A program made the position numbers and the translations under genes. From Microseira wollei NIES-4236 (lineage in GTDB: Bacteria > Cyanobacteriota > Cyanobacteriia > Cyanobacteriales > Aerosakkonemataceae): a stretch of DNA of 64,000 bases. This document shows, piece after piece, positions 27,458-36,149 of this stretch; the stretch's first letter is position 1, and every line of letters begins with the position of its first letter. Under the pieces are notes generated by a model. That model saw only the letters and a program-made list of their open reading frames with translations, ran no database searches and was not told where the DNA came from. The stretch lies in assembly GCF_020521235.1 (NCBI RefSeq), contig NZ_BLAY01000011.1:1-64000 (forward strand). Direction: 5' to 3'.

Positions 27458-27600
27458 TAATAACTCAAGTTGCTAGTTATCTCTCTGGGAGCGGCTAATG
27501 GCTAATGGCTAATGGCGAGATTGGTAAAAATCCTAGATTAGCAATTAGCAATTAGCAAGCTGGCAACGCCAAAGTTTATAACTAGCAACTTGCGTTAATA
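27458..27600 (+). repeat. MITE family A, copy 2 (133 bp plus TAATA duplications)
   Basis: The element runs 27463-27595 with the same terminal inverted repeats as copy 1 and TAATA on both sides (27458-27462, 27596-27600). Interior heptamers GCTAATG and GCAATTA differ in number from copy 1. The 250 bp that follow are more repeats: GGTAATTGG heptamers, a fragment reading ATCTACCTGGGAACGCC, and a family B copy. Confidence 0.88.
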
Positions 27601-27728
27601 GGTAATTGGTAATTGGATTCATTAGTCGTTGAATCCTGACAATTACCTATTACCCTCGTGACCACGGATCTACCTGGGAACGCCATTACCAGCTTCCTTG
27701 GATCTAACTATCAACTTACGTTAAGATA

Positions 27729-27833
27729 CAGGACTTACGCAAAGAAACTTTGGCGATCCGAAAAATCCTTGGGAAAGGAAACGAGAGAGCAAGGTCGAAA
27801 CCGGGTTTCTGGTCTCGTCGTGCGTAATTCCTG
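27729..27833. repeat. AGGACTTACGC repeat, family B, copy
   Basis: It begins CAGGACTTACGCAAAGAAAC and ends GTGCGTAATTCCTG. It contains GAAACCGGGTTTCTGG. Length is 105 bp. It lies just beyond the stop of the split DUF6816-like gene. Confidence 0.85.
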
Positions 27834-27852
27834 ACATAGTTATTTTTTGACT

Positions 27853-29180
27853 TTAGTAATTAAAAAATTCTAACCGATAGCGATACAAAGCAACAGGTTT
27901 TTTACCCACAGCCAAGTAATTCGGGTCTTGGGGAGACAGGTAAACCGCTGTAATTTGATCTGCCTCGATTAAAGTTCCTGGTGTCTTTTGGTTTCGATAG
28001 GCCGTTGTCGTTTCCACCTCATTTAAGTATATATCTTTTGTTCCCCGAAACACTTGCTGACAAACTTCCGTGCTGATAAATAGATCGGGGGAAGGCATCT
28101 CGGTTGCTCTACTGGTAACAACTGAAACCAATTTGCGCTCGCCAGGGAGATAAGTAATTTGACGATTGGGGTTATCCGGATCGACCTTAACCGATAGAAT
28201 TGAGCGATCGCCCAAAACCGCCTTGCCAATATTCAACCCATTAAAAGCGCGATCCGCCACCACCGAACCCGCGAATTTTGATTTTTGTCTTGTTGTCTCG
28301 TTCTCGTTGTCTCGTTCCCAGGTTCCTACCTGGGAATGTCTCGTTCTCAGGTTCCTACCTGGGAATGTCTCGTTCTCAGGTTCCTACCTGGGAATGGGGA
28401 TTGTTGTCTCGTTCTCGTTGTCTCGTTCCCAGGTTCCTACCTGGGAATGTCTCGTTCTCAGGTTGTCTCGTTCCCAGGTTCCTACCTGGGAATGTCTCGT
28501 TCCCAGGTTCCTACCTGGGAATGTCTCGTTCTCAGGTTCCTACCTGGGAATGGGGATTGTTGTCTCGTTCTCGTTGTCTCGTTCCCAGGTTCCTACCTGG
28601 GAATGTCTCGTTCCCAGGTTCCTACCTGGGAATGTCTCGTTCCCAGGTTCCTACCTGGGAATGTCTCGTTCTCAGGTTGTCTCGTTCCCAGGTTCCTACC
28701 TGGGAATGTCTCGTTCCCAGGTTCCTACCTGGGAATGTCTCGTTCCCAGGTTCCTACCTGGGAATGTCTCGTTCTCAGGTTCCTACCTGGGAATGGGGAT
28801 TTTGGATTGAGCCTTGACAATGCTAGATTACTTGGATTAACCACTTGAAACCTAACCTGAAAAGTTATTGGTTGATTCAGATACCGACGATTACTTTCAA
28901 ACCCTGGCGTTACAATATTTGGTGCTAACGGATCCGCCAAATCTACCAAAGTACTCGTAACCTTCCAAGTCCCTACCATCCAATCAGGATAAATCAAATC
29001 AAAAGCCCCCACAACCGCCTGCACGGGCGGTTTACCATCCCAGTTAGGAAATTGCGCCAACCTATCAGCCAAAGGCCCAGCTAGCGCCTCTCCACCCCAG
29101 ATCAGCCACGCTAATACTAAACAAAAACTCCAAAATCTTCTCAACTTCTCTTGGCGTCCTAGCGAAGATAGCGCGTTCAA
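27853..29180 (-). pseudogene. DUF6816-like lumenal or secreted protein split by a palindrome array
   Basis: The N-terminal part (29180 to about 28800) has a signal-peptide-like start: positively charged GRQEKLRRF, then a hydrophobic stretch FCLVLAWLIW ending ALA. This leads into DRLAQFPNWDGKPP, DLIYPDWMVGTWKVTSTL and TPGFESNRRYLNQP. The C-terminal part (about 28290 to 27853) continues KFAGSVVADRAFNGLNIGKA and ends VALYRYRLEFFNY. I associate these blocks with the cyanobacterial DUF6816 family (from memory). The two parts are in different frames and are separated by about 505 bp of 29-bp palindromic repeats that contain stops on this strand. The gene is therefore broken by repeat invasion. Confidence 0.7.
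28293..28797. repeat. Fourteen 29-bp palindromic units (CCCAGGTTCCTACCTGGG)
   Basis: Fourteen copies of the hairpin CCCAGGT-TCCT-ACCTGGG (some with TCTCAGGT as left arm) are joined by AATGTCTCGTT. A regular unit is 29 bp. Longer joints (GGGGATTGTTGTCTCGTTCT) occur after copies 3 and 7, giving a higher-order pattern. Because 29 is not a multiple of three, the plus strand stays open in all three frames while the minus strand meets stops. The units are nearly identical with no spacers. Confidence 0.92.
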
Positions 29181-29212
29181 AAATTAAACAGCTTCCACAA
29201 GGAAATTATTAC

Positions 29213-29357
29213 TATTTAACGCAAGTTGCTAGTTATAAACAATGGCGTTGCTAATTGCTAATTGCTAATTGCTTATCTTGGATTTTTACTGACATTAGCC
29301 ATTAGCCATTAGCCATTAGCTGCTATGCATGAGATAACTAGCAACTTGAGTTATTTA
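29213..29357 (-). repeat. MITE family A, copy 3, inverted (133 bp plus TATTTA duplications)
   Basis: The element runs 29219-29351 in the opposite orientation to copies 1 and 2. Its ends are ACGCAAGTTGCTAGTTAT and ATAACTAGCAACTTGAGT. It is flanked by TATTTA on both sides (29213-29218 and 29352-29357), a different duplication from the other two copies, which supports transposition rather than segmental copying. Confidence 0.88.
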
Positions 29358-29383
29358 TGCCCTCGCGGATGCTCTTCTCAAAC

Positions 29384-29483
29384 AAAACTTACCCACGTCG
29401 ATGCCATCACTTTTTCGGCCTATATCTATAGTTTCCCAAGCAACGATTTTTCATAGAAGCCCGGTTTCTTTGCGTAATTCCTG
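29384..29483. repeat. AGGACTTACGC repeat, family B, truncated copy
   Basis: The segment has AAAACTTACCCACGTCGATG at one side and AGCCCGGTTTCTTTGCGTAATTCCTG at the other. The first terminus has lost its CAGG. It overlaps the C-terminal end of a possible small minus-strand ORF. Confidence 0.65.
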
Positions 29484-29679
29484 CCATACTAATCAAGCTA
29501 ATGCCAGACAGGATCTTTGGATAAAATTTCTCTGACTGGCTGCTCATTTGCATCCTCAGAACTTTAGCTCTTGGATGATCTTTTTGGGTAGGAGCGAGCC
29601 GAAAATAGCGGGCAAATAACCTTGGCTGCTGCGCTTCTATTTGTCTTGCCCGCTCTTGTCGGCTCTTTTCGAGTAGCAA
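29407..29679 (-). CDS. Possible small protein downstream of psbZ
   Basis: About 67 residues look protein-like: EKSRQERARQIEAQQPRLFA, then RLAPTQKDHPRAKVLRMQM and YPKILSGISLISMAGI. The remaining ~23 residues come from the family B repeat, so the natural C-terminus has been lost or replaced. I do not recognise the family. It is on the same strand as psbZ, 80 bp downstream, separated by GGTAATG heptamers. It may be a truncated hypothetical gene or chance. Confidence 0.3.
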   Translation of the reverse strand: MLLEKSRQERARQIEAQQPRLFARYFRLAPTQKDHPRAKVLRMQMSSQSEKFYPKILSGISLISMAGITQRNRASMKNRCLGNYRYRPKK

Positions 29680-29757
29680 CTTGATTTAATAGGTAATGGG
29701 TAATGGAAATAGCTAACCAATGACCTATTACCAATGACCAATTACCAATAAACTGAG

Positions 29758-29946
29758 TTAAACCACAAACGAGTTCAACACGGCTACCAGAAGCACCAGA
29801 GCGATCCAGACGCCAGAACCTAGCCAGAGCAATCTTTTCGATTGATCCCAATTCTGGGGGGAAGCATAGGCGACTGGAACGCCAACTACCATCACAAAGG
29901 ACATCACAACCAGAGCTAATAAAGCTAATTGAAACAAAATTGTCAT
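29758..29946 (-). CDS. psbZ: Photosystem II protein PsbZ (Ycf9)
   Basis: The 62-residue protein [17 protein letters not shown]...NSFVV consists of two membrane helices joined by the conserved loop [20 protein letters not shown]. It is a small thylakoid subunit at the edge of the photosystem II core and affects antenna and supercomplex organisation. ATG 29946 has GGGAG upstream; the frame stays open further upstream but the extra residues are unlike PsbZ. It marks the organism as an oxygenic phototroph. Confidence 0.95.
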   Translation of the reverse strand: MTILFQLALLALVVMSFVMVVGVPVAYASPQNWDQSKRLLWLGSGVWIALVLLVAVLNSFVV

Positions 29947-30078
29947 TGCGGTTTCTCCCAATACAGCAATCGAGTCGATCAAACAACGGTACAGCTTGCA
30001 GCCCAAGAGGGTCTCGATCTCCCCCAGTAGTACGCTACCAAAAAATGACCCGCTGCAACAGTCAGATGTCAAAATTTA

Positions 30079-30178
30079 GGTAATGGGTAATGGGTAATTG
30101 ATCGTAAGTCTCGCACCCTCTATGCTCCATGCCCCATGACCCATGACCCATGACCCATTACCCATGACCCATGCGCCG
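30079..30178. repeat. Heptamer runs (GGGTAAT and CCCATGA) abutting a start codon
   Basis: TAATGGGTAATGGGTAAT is followed, after a short gap, by six CCCATGA/CCCATTA units up to 30176. These are short tandem heptamers of the STRR type known from filamentous cyanobacteria. Several ATGs in the second run are in frame with the downstream gene (30143, 30164), blurring its start. Confidence 0.8.
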
Positions 30179-33136
30179 ATGGATTTAGTTTTATGCCACA
30201 CTACTGCTGATTTTGATGCCTTGGGCGCTGCTGTCGGGTTGACGCGGCTCAAACCGGGGGCGAAAATTGTCCTCACAGGCGGCGCTCATCCGGCGGTGCG
30301 GGATTTTTTGGCATTGCACCGGGACGAGTATGCTTTGATTGAACGTCGCTCGGTTAATCCTAAAAAGATTCGCTCGATTGCTGTAGTTGATACCCAATTG
30401 CGCGAGCGCACTGGTAAAGCCTCGGAATGGTTCGACTTACCTCACCTTACCGAAATTGTAGTTTACGACCACCACCCCAACGCAGAAACCGATATCCCCG
30501 CCACGCGATCCCAAATCGAACCCGTCGGCGCCACGACTACCCTGATCGTCGAACACTTACAAAAATTAGCAGAGGAGCAGAGGAGCAGAGGAGCAGAGGA
30601 GCAGAGGAGCAGAGGAGCAGAGGAGCAGAGGAGCAGAGGAGCAGAGGAGCAGAGGAGCAGAGGAGTACAAGAGAATGTACATTCAAATTCCCCAGATCCC
30701 CTCTGCACACCTGCCCACCTGCCCACCTGCCCACCTGCACCCATTCTGACGCCTGCGGAAGCGACGGTGATGGCACTGGGTATCCACGTCGATACGGGTT
30801 CGCTAACTTATGATGGCGCCACGCCGCGAGATGCTGCTGCTTTAGCTTGGTTGATGGCGCAAGGGGCAAGTTTGCCGGTAATTGCAGAATATATCGATCC
30901 GGGATTATCACCCAAATTGCAACACCTGCTCAAAGAAGCGTTAGAAAAATTACAAAAAACAACCCAGTGGGGCTATACAATTTCTTGGGTGCTGCTGCAA
31001 ACTCCTGGTTATATTCCAGGGTTGTCTAGTCTCGCTTCTCGGTTAGTAGAAATTACCGAAAGCGATGCCTTGCTGCTGGCGGCGGAATATGCGGCGCGGT
31101 CAGATGCTAATGAAGATAAAGATGCGGCTTTAAATCTGCCATCTGAAATCTCAAATTTGCGATTAACTGTAATTGGTCGCAGTCAAATCGAAGGCGTTGA
31201 CCTCAACCAATTATTTCAACCTTTGGGAGGCGGCGGACATTCCCAAGCTGCTGCTTTAATTCTACGGGGCGTCGAGCCGCAGCCAGCTTTAGAACAATTG
31301 GTAGAACAATTGGTAGCGCAAATTCAACAACCGCCGACGGCGCGAGAATTGATGTCATCGCCAGTCAGAACAATTCGCCCAGAAACTACTATAGGAGAAG
31401 CGCAGCGCGTTCTATTACGATACGGTCATTCGGGTTTATCTGTAGTCAACGCAAAAGATGAATTGGTAGGCGTTATTTCGCGGCGCGATATCGATATTGC
31501 CTTGCATCACGGCTTTGCTCACGCGCCGGTAAAAGGCTACATGACGACCAATTTAAAAACGATTACCCCCGATACGCCGCTAACAGAAATAGAGTCGATT
31601 ATGGTGACTTACGATATAGGAAGGTTGCCCGTATTGTCAAATAATCAGTTAGTGGGAATTGTCACCCGCACCGATGTTTTGCGACAGTTGCACCAAGATA
31701 AAACCAGGGGGCGAGAAATAGACCCAGAAAGGGAAAGAAATGGGAATCTTTCTTATTGTCCCTTGCCGCTTTCTCAATTGCGAGATCGCATCGCCCCCCC
31801 ACTTTGGCACCTCCTCACCGCCGCCGCCAATGCTGCGGAAAAACGCGGTTGGCATCTTTACCTTGTAGGCGGTGCGGTGCGAGACTTACTTTTAGCCGAT
31901 AGTGCTGAAGGTGAAGATATAGATTCGCCCATCGCCCTGCAAGATATTGATATGGTTGTGGATGGCTTTCACCGCGCGGCGGATGCGGGTGCTGGGGTAA
32001 AATTAGCCAAGGAATTGCAAAAAATTTATCCCCATTCCCGATTAGAAATTCACGGCGCGTTTCAAACTGCTGCTTTGTTGTGGCATAAAGATCCGGAATT
32101 AGATAATCTCTGGGTAGATATTGCCACAGCTAGAACTGAATTTTATCCTTATCCGGCGGCGAATCCAGAAGTCGAAGCGAGTTCGATTCGCCAAGACCTC
32201 TACCGTCGCGATTTTACTATTAACGCCCTCGCAGTGCGAATAACTGCGCCCCGCGCCGGTAAACTGCTCGATTTTTTTGGCGGTTTGTTAGATTTACAAG
32301 CGGGACAAATTCGGGTATTGCACGCGAATAGTTTTATTGAAGATCCGACGCGGATTTATCGCGCCGTCAGGTTTGCGGTGCGGTTGGGATTTGAAATTGA
32401 ACCCCAAACACAAGGATATATTAGACACGCGATCGCCAGCGGGATTTACGAACAAATTCAAGAAAAAAATAGCCGCGCCCCCGCCCTAGAAACTCGGCTC
32501 AAAAGCGAATTAAAATACATCTTGCACGCTCCTTATTGGAAACCGGCATTGCGCTTGCTAGCAGAATTGGGAGCTTTGCGCTGCATCCATCCCACCCTAG
32601 AATTAACCGAACAATTGTGGTGGCAAGTGCGTTTAGTAGACCGCTGTTTGCAAAGGTTTGACCGGGAAAAAACCCTAGAACATTGGCAAATGCGTCTGGA
32701 AGTTTTAATTGCTGCCTTAAAACCGCCCTATCCTGGAAAAGTTGCTTCAAATCTTCAGTTACCCGCAGATAGCATCCAGCGGTTGAGTCAGCTACAAGAG
32801 GCTAAAACTAATATTGTAGAATCTTTACCCAAGTGCGAACGCATGAGTGAAATTGTGTTGCTGCTGCGTCAATACCAGCTGCCAACCTTAATTTTAATCG
32901 CCGCCTTTAGTCAGCGTGAGGTAAGACACCAAATTTGGCGTTATTTGAGCGATTTGAGCCATATTAAAGCACCCTTGAATGGAAACGACTTAAAAGCGCT
33001 AGGATATAAACCTGGGCGTCAGTTTAAAGAAATACTCGATGCCCTGCTAGTAGCAACATTGGATGGAGAAGTGAGCGATCGCACCTCTGCCCTGGCATAT
33101 CTAGCACAACGCTATCCCCTAAGAGAGGGAAAGTAA
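30179..33136 (+). CDS. DHH-CBS-tRNA nucleotidyltransferase fusion (Aquifex-type A-adding/CCA enzyme)
   Basis: Domains in order are: DHH phosphoesterase-like ([29 protein letters not shown]), DHHA1 with [10 protein letters not shown], two CBS domains around residues 400-520, then a polyA-polymerase/tRNA nucleotidyltransferase head ([10 protein letters not shown], catalytic [18 protein letters not shown]) with the helical [18 protein letters not shown] neck. The enzyme adds A, or CCA, to tRNA 3' ends. ATG 30179 ([13 protein letters not shown]) is chosen because earlier ATGs are inside heptamer repeats. A ~58-residue low-complexity insertion (EEQRSRGA repeats to CPPAP) interrupts the DHH domain between its third and fourth conserved motifs, encoded by a hairpin repeat, yet the frame is intact. 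Confidence 0.9.
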   Translation: MDLVLCHTTADFDALGAAVGLTRLKPGAKIVLTGGAHPAVRDFLALHRDEYALIERRSVNPKKIRSIAVVDTQLRERTGKASEWFDLPHLTEIVVYDHHPNAETDIPATRSQIEPVGATTTLIVEHLQKLAEEQRSRGAEEQRSRGAEEQRSRGAEEQRSRGVQENVHSNSPDPLCTPAHLPTCPPAPILTPAEATVMALGIHVDTGSLTYDGATPRDAAALAWLMAQGASLPVIAEYIDPGLSPKLQHLLKEALEKLQKTTQWGYTISWVLLQTPGYIPGLSSLASRLVEITESDALLLAAEYAARSDANEDKDAALNLPSEISNLRLTVIGRSQIEGVDLNQLFQPLGGGGHSQAAALILRGVEPQPALEQLVEQLVAQIQQPPTARELMSSPVRTIRPETTIGEAQRVLLRYGHSGLSVVNAKDELVGVISRRDIDIALHHGFAHAPVKGYMTTNLKTITPDTPLTEIESIMVTYDIGRLPVLSNNQLVGIVTRTDVLRQLHQDKTRGREIDPERERNGNLSYCPLPLSQLRDRIAPPLWHLLTAAANAAEKRGWHLYLVGGAVRDLLLADSAEGEDIDSPIALQDIDMVVDGFHRAADAGAGVKLAKELQKIYPHSRLEIHGAFQTAALLWHKDPELDNLWVDIATARTEFYPYPAANPEVEASSIRQDLYRRDFTINALAVRITAPRAGKLLDFFGGLLDLQAGQIRVLHANSFIEDPTRIYRAVRFAVRLGFEIEPQTQGYIRHAIASGIYEQIQEKNSRAPALETRLKSELKYILHAPYWKPALRLLAELGALRCIHPTLELTEQLWWQVRLVDRCLQRFDREKTLEHWQMRLEVLIAALKPPYPGKVASNLQLPADSIQRLSQLQEAKTNIVESLPKCERMSEIVLLLRQYQLPTLILIAAFSQREVRHQIWRYLSDLSHIKAPLNGNDLKALGYKPGRQFKEILDALLVATLDGEVSDRTSALAYLAQRYPLREGK
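30570..30744. repeat. GCAGAGGA hairpin repeat inserted in frame in the nucleotidyltransferase gene
   Basis: The left arm is ten or more tandem AGCAGAGG-type units. The core reads GAGAATGTACATTCAAATTC. The right arm is pyrimidine-rich (CCTCTGCACACCTGCCCACC). Left and right arms are roughly complementary. It is 175 bp including junctions and contributes about 58 codons without a stop. Confidence 0.88.
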
Positions 33137-33141
33137 ATATG

Positions 33142-33464
33142 TTCAGAGCTTGCACCAATCTCCCAACCCGCCCGGAAATAAATTTCCGGATTGTAGAGAC
33201 GTTACATGTAACGTCTCTACAAGTCGGTTAAAACCGACTCAATGCCATCAAACCAGTCCGTTAAAACGGACTTTCGCTGCTCGCTGTGGGAATTTATATC
33301 ATGTCCGCGAGAGATCAGTTGTGTATAGTTGATTGTGCGAAAAAGCGTTTTTTCTCCCCCAGCTCCCCCATCCCCTTTGCTCCCCCAGCTCTCCAAACGC
33401 AACCGATGCAACCGGACATGATATTATTCCCTGGCGGGGTATAACATTGGTGCAAGATCTAAAT
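33142..33464. repeat. Composite palindrome cluster between the nucleotidyltransferase gene and rsbR
   Basis: An outer inverted pair is GCTTGCACCAATCTCCC (33150) and ATTGGTGCAAGAT (33446). Inside are the palindromes CCGGAAATAAATTTCCGG (33173), TAGAGACGTTACATGTAACG...CTCTA (33194), AGTCGGTTAAAACCGACT (33223) and AGTCCGTTAAAACGGACT (33257). A further inverted pair is ATCATGTCC (33299) / GGACATGAT (33414). No gene was seen in the 430-bp interval. It ends just upstream of the rsbR promoter. Confidence 0.75.
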
Positions 33465-33569
33465 ATGGCGAAACAAACATCTATCTAAATATAGACTTTT
33501 CCGAACCAGCAAATAGAGTATTTTTTACAGTAAGCTTGCATCTCAGCTTGTGGAGGGGCGATCAATTCA

Positions 33570-34430
33570 ATGGTCTTGAAAAGCAAAAATAGAATAGCAG
33601 AAATATTGGATAGATACGAAGCCGACTTGCTCGCCGACTGGCTCTTGGAACTAGACGCTTCCGGTATTCGACGGGATGACCGCATGAAGCTATCCGAGTT
33701 GCGCGAACAATGTTCCGAGTTCCTCAGCTTGTTACGTAGCGCCGTACAGCATGGCAACTTGAGCGATATTCAAACCCCAGAGTGGGGTAGTATGCGGCAA
33801 ATGCTGGCAGATATTTCTCGTTCCCGCGTCCAGCAAGGCTTTTCCCCCAAGGAAGTCGCCAGCTTTGTTTTTTCCTTCAAAAAGCCTTTGTTTGCTCGCT
33901 TAAGCCAAGAATTGGAAAAAGAAGGCGCGATCCTAGCTGAAGAAATTTGGCTTTCTACGACGTTAATAGACCAGCTGGCACTTTGGACGACGGAAGTCTA
34001 TCAAAAAGCGCGCGAGGAAGTAATCCAACGCCAGCAGGAGGAAATGCTGGAACTTTCCACCCCCGTCGTCAAATTATGGGAAGGTATTTTAGCATTGCCG
34101 ATGATCGGCACCCTCGACAGCGCAAGAACTCAGGTTGTAATGGAAGCGCTGTTGCAGCAAATTGTCGAAACTGGCTCCCAAGTTGTAATTATCGATATTA
34201 CAGGCGTGCCAACTGTCGATACCCTAGTAGCTCAGCATTTATTAAAAACCGTCGCTGCTGCCCGTTTAATGGGGACTGACTGCATAATCAGCGGTATCCG
34301 TCCCCAAATTGCTCAAACTATCGTCCACCTGGGCGTAGACTTGAGCGATGTGGTCACAAAAGCGACGCTAGCAGATGCGTTAGCGCTAGCAATGCAACGC
34401 CGAGGACTCACCGTAGTCCAACGCACCTAA
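33570..34430 (+). CDS. rsbR: RsbR-type stressosome scaffold (RsbRD N-terminal domain plus STAS)
   Basis: Residues 1-150 are helical and match the RsbRD-type sensor domain (YEADLLADWLLELDASGIRR; FSPKEVASFVFSFK). Residues about 165-280 are a STAS domain: ALPMIGTLDSARTQ, IIDITGVPTVDTLVAQ, IISGIRPQIAQTIVHLGVDL. Thr218 in VDTLVA and Ser184 in LDSAR are 34 residues apart, the same spacing as the two RsbT-phosphorylated threonines of Bacillus RsbRA (171 and 205). The first site is Ser here. The protein would form the stressosome core with RsbS. It is the first gene of the rsbR-rsbS-rsbT series. Confidence 0.92.
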   Translation: MVLKSKNRIAEILDRYEADLLADWLLELDASGIRRDDRMKLSELREQCSEFLSLLRSAVQHGNLSDIQTPEWGSMRQMLADISRSRVQQGFSPKEVASFVFSFKKPLFARLSQELEKEGAILAEEIWLSTTLIDQLALWTTEVYQKAREEVIQRQQEEMLELSTPVVKLWEGILALPMIGTLDSARTQVVMEALLQQIVETGSQVVIIDITGVPTVDTLVAQHLLKTVAAARLMGTDCIISGIRPQIAQTIVHLGVDLSDVVTKATLADALALAMQRRGLTVVQRT

Positions 34431-34448
34431 ATAATACTAAGGACGCTG

Positions 34449-34486
34449 GCAATTAGCAATTAGCAATTAGCAATTAGCAATTAGCA
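34449..34486. repeat. GCAATTA heptamer run between rsbR and rsbS
   Basis: Five consecutive GCAATTA units (STRR type) fill most of the 64-bp spacer between rsbR and rsbS and stop 9 bp before the rsbS start codon, where a ribosome-binding site is expected. Confidence 0.85.
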
Positions 34487-34494
34487 GGTACTTT

Positions 34495-34851
34495 GTGGAA
34501 CGCATTCCCATACTTCAAATGGGTTCATTTCTCCTGGTAACGATCCAGGTAGATATGCACGATCGCTTAGCCCTAACATTACAAGATGACCTCACCAACC
34601 GCATCGTCAAAACCGGGGCGCGAGGCGTCCTGATCGATATTTCATCCCTGGAAATTGTAGATTCTTTTATCGGGCGCATTCTGGGCAATATTGCTAGCAT
34701 GTCGCGCATTTTAGATGCGGAAACCGTTGTGGTCGGGATGCAGCCAGCAGTTGCGATTACACTGGTAGAGTTAGGTTTGTCCCTCACAGGTGTCCGCACC
34801 GCTTTAAACGTAGAACAAGGAATGGCGATGTTGCGGAAGTCGTTGGGGTAA
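34495..34851 (+). CDS. rsbS: RsbS-type STAS protein of the stressosome
   Basis: This 118-residue single STAS domain begins MERIPILQMGSFLLVTIQVD, close to Bacillus RsbS. Ser57 in LEIVDSFIGRIL aligns with the RsbT-phosphorylated Ser59 of that protein. The last half (VVVGMQPAVAITLVELGLSL) is also RsbS-like. Unphosphorylated RsbS retains RsbT; stress-induced phosphorylation frees it. The start is GTG 34495. The heptamer run just upstream leaves little room for an RBS, so expression may depend on coupling to rsbR. Confidence 0.93.
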   Translation: MERIPILQMGSFLLVTIQVDMHDRLALTLQDDLTNRIVKTGARGVLIDISSLEIVDSFIGRILGNIASMSRILDAETVVVGMQPAVAITLVELGLSLTGVRTALNVEQGMAMLRKSLG

Positions 34852-34914
34852 GGAACTGTAACTAAATATCTTATCAATTCTGATCATTTCTTCTGGTATG
34901 AGGAGGTATCTGAA

Positions 34915-36000
34915 GTGCTGTTAGGTTTCAAAACCGAATTGAAACTAAACGTTAGGCAACGGACACAGTTAGCCAAACATTGCGGAGTAGCTCGCCATGC
35001 GTGGAATTGGGGATTGTGGCTCACCAAAAACATTCTCGACCATAACAAAGCCAACCCCAACGAAAAGCTCAAGTTTCCCACAGCGATTGACCTGCATAAA
35101 CTGTTAGTAGCTATGGTGAAATCAAAAAATCCCTGGTATTACGAGTGCAGTAAATCCACACCGCAACAAGCATTAATGGCATTGCGCGAAGCTTGGAAAC
35201 GTTGCTTCAACAAGACTGCCGGAGTGCCGAGATTTAAGAAAAAAGGACGGCACGATGCTTTCACGTTGGAAGGAACGGTCAAAATCTTGGGGAGTAACAA
35301 AATTCAAGTACCCGTAATTGGCGTTCTTAAAACTTATGAAAGGCTGCCACAAGTATTAACTAAATCTTGCACGATATCCCGTCAAGCTTCCAGGTGGTTT
35401 ATCAGCTTTCGCAATGACTGCGAACAGCAAGAGTCAGACCGAATAAGCATTGTAGGAGTTGACCTCGGCATCAAAGCATTGGCTACTCTCAGCACAGGTG
35501 TTGTGATAATCAAAGCTAAATCCTACAAAAAATATGCAGCCAAGCTATCAAGAATGCAATGGCTAAATCGCCAGAAAGTAATCGGTTCAAACAACTGGAA
35601 AAAGGCACAACTCAAGATTGCTAGATTGCACAAAAAAATAGCCAATATTCGCTCCGATACGTTGCACAAGCTAACGACACTACTTGCCAAAAACCACGGT
35701 GTAGTTGTCATAGAAGACTTGAATGTATCTGGGATGATGGCTAATCATAAGCTGGCTGCATCTATTGCTGAACAGGGTTTCTTTGAGTTTCGCAGACAGT
35801 TGACCTACAAGTGCAAGTTGTATGGCTCAAAACTCGTTGTGGTTGACCGATGGTTTCCATCCAGCAAAACTTGTTCTAATTGCGGAACTAAAAAAGAAAC
35901 ACTCGGACTCTCTGAGCGAGTGTTTGAGTGCAGTCATTGTGGCAAAGTAATTGACCGCGATTTAAACGCAGCGATTAATCTGTCAAAAACCGTCAGTTAG
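34915..36000 (+). CDS. tnpB: TnpB-family RNA-guided nuclease, apparently intact
   Basis: Full-length (361 residues). The N-terminal helical domain (CGVARHAWNWGLWLTKN) and PRFKKKG loop are followed by RuvC-I GVDLGIKALA, RuvC-II VVVIEDLNVSGMM, the zinc finger CSNCG...CSHCG and RuvC-III DRDLNAAINL. All catalytic acids are in place, so it could be active. The start is GTG 34915, 8 nt after an AGGAGG (34901-34906). It differs from the two other TnpBs in the window. The 3' flank probably encodes its guide RNA. It reads in the same direction as the rsb operon and could be transcribed with it. Confidence 0.92.
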   Translation: MLLGFKTELKLNVRQRTQLAKHCGVARHAWNWGLWLTKNILDHNKANPNEKLKFPTAIDLHKLLVAMVKSKNPWYYECSKSTPQQALMALREAWKRCFNKTAGVPRFKKKGRHDAFTLEGTVKILGSNKIQVPVIGVLKTYERLPQVLTKSCTISRQASRWFISFRNDCEQQESDRISIVGVDLGIKALATLSTGVVIIKAKSYKKYAAKLSRMQWLNRQKVIGSNNWKKAQLKIARLHKKIANIRSDTLHKLTTLLAKNHGVVVIEDLNVSGMMANHKLAASIAEQGFFEFRRQLTYKCKLYGSKLVVVDRWFPSSKTCSNCGTKKETLGLSERVFECSHCGKVIDRDLNAAINLSKTVS

Positions 36001-36090
36001 ACGGGGTTAGCCTGCGGACTGGTGAGTGCCGACACCGCCAGGATGAAGCAGGAAGTAAGCTTCCAACTACACATGAGTAGATTTGTCTAG
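36001..36090 (+). ncRNA. Putative TnpB guide (omega) RNA scaffold region
   Basis: The region directly after tnpB and before the element end is where TnpB guide RNA scaffolds lie in characterised elements. The short stems I can see are weak. The guide would be taken from the sequence just beyond the right end, i.e. the rsbT leader. Position and existence are inferred from family knowledge. Confidence 0.4.
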
Positions 36091-36149
36091 TTTTGAGTAG
36101 TTGTGAGTAGGTCTTATGTAACGGTTCCCTCCAGAGGAAAACGACAGCC

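Larger units (their letters stand above)
34855..36100 (+). mobile_element. tnpB-only IS200/IS605- or IS607-type element between rsbS and rsbT
   Basis: The tnpB gene and about 100 bp of 3' flank lie between rsbS and rsbT, which are adjacent in other stressosome operons. The 3' flank (36001-36100) contains GGACTGGTGAGTGCCGACACC, GATGAAGCAGGAAGTAAGC and GTTTTGAGTAG, which I read as guide-RNA scaffold/right end. No tnpA or serine recombinase gene is present. Exact ends were not resolved. Confidence 0.7.

Noticed and set aside
28293-28797. A CRISPR array
   Set aside because: The units repeat every 29 bp without unique spacers, each is itself a palindrome, and no cas gene is near.
28166-28848. Three long overlapping plus-strand reading frames across the palindrome array
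   Set aside because: They exist only because the 29-bp unit rotates through all frames without a stop. The translations are low-complexity and have no start or RBS of their own.
30463-30911. Minus-strand reading frames with Leu/Cys/Ser repeats
   Set aside because: They are the reverse of the purine-rich repeat inside the tRNA nucleotidyltransferase gene.
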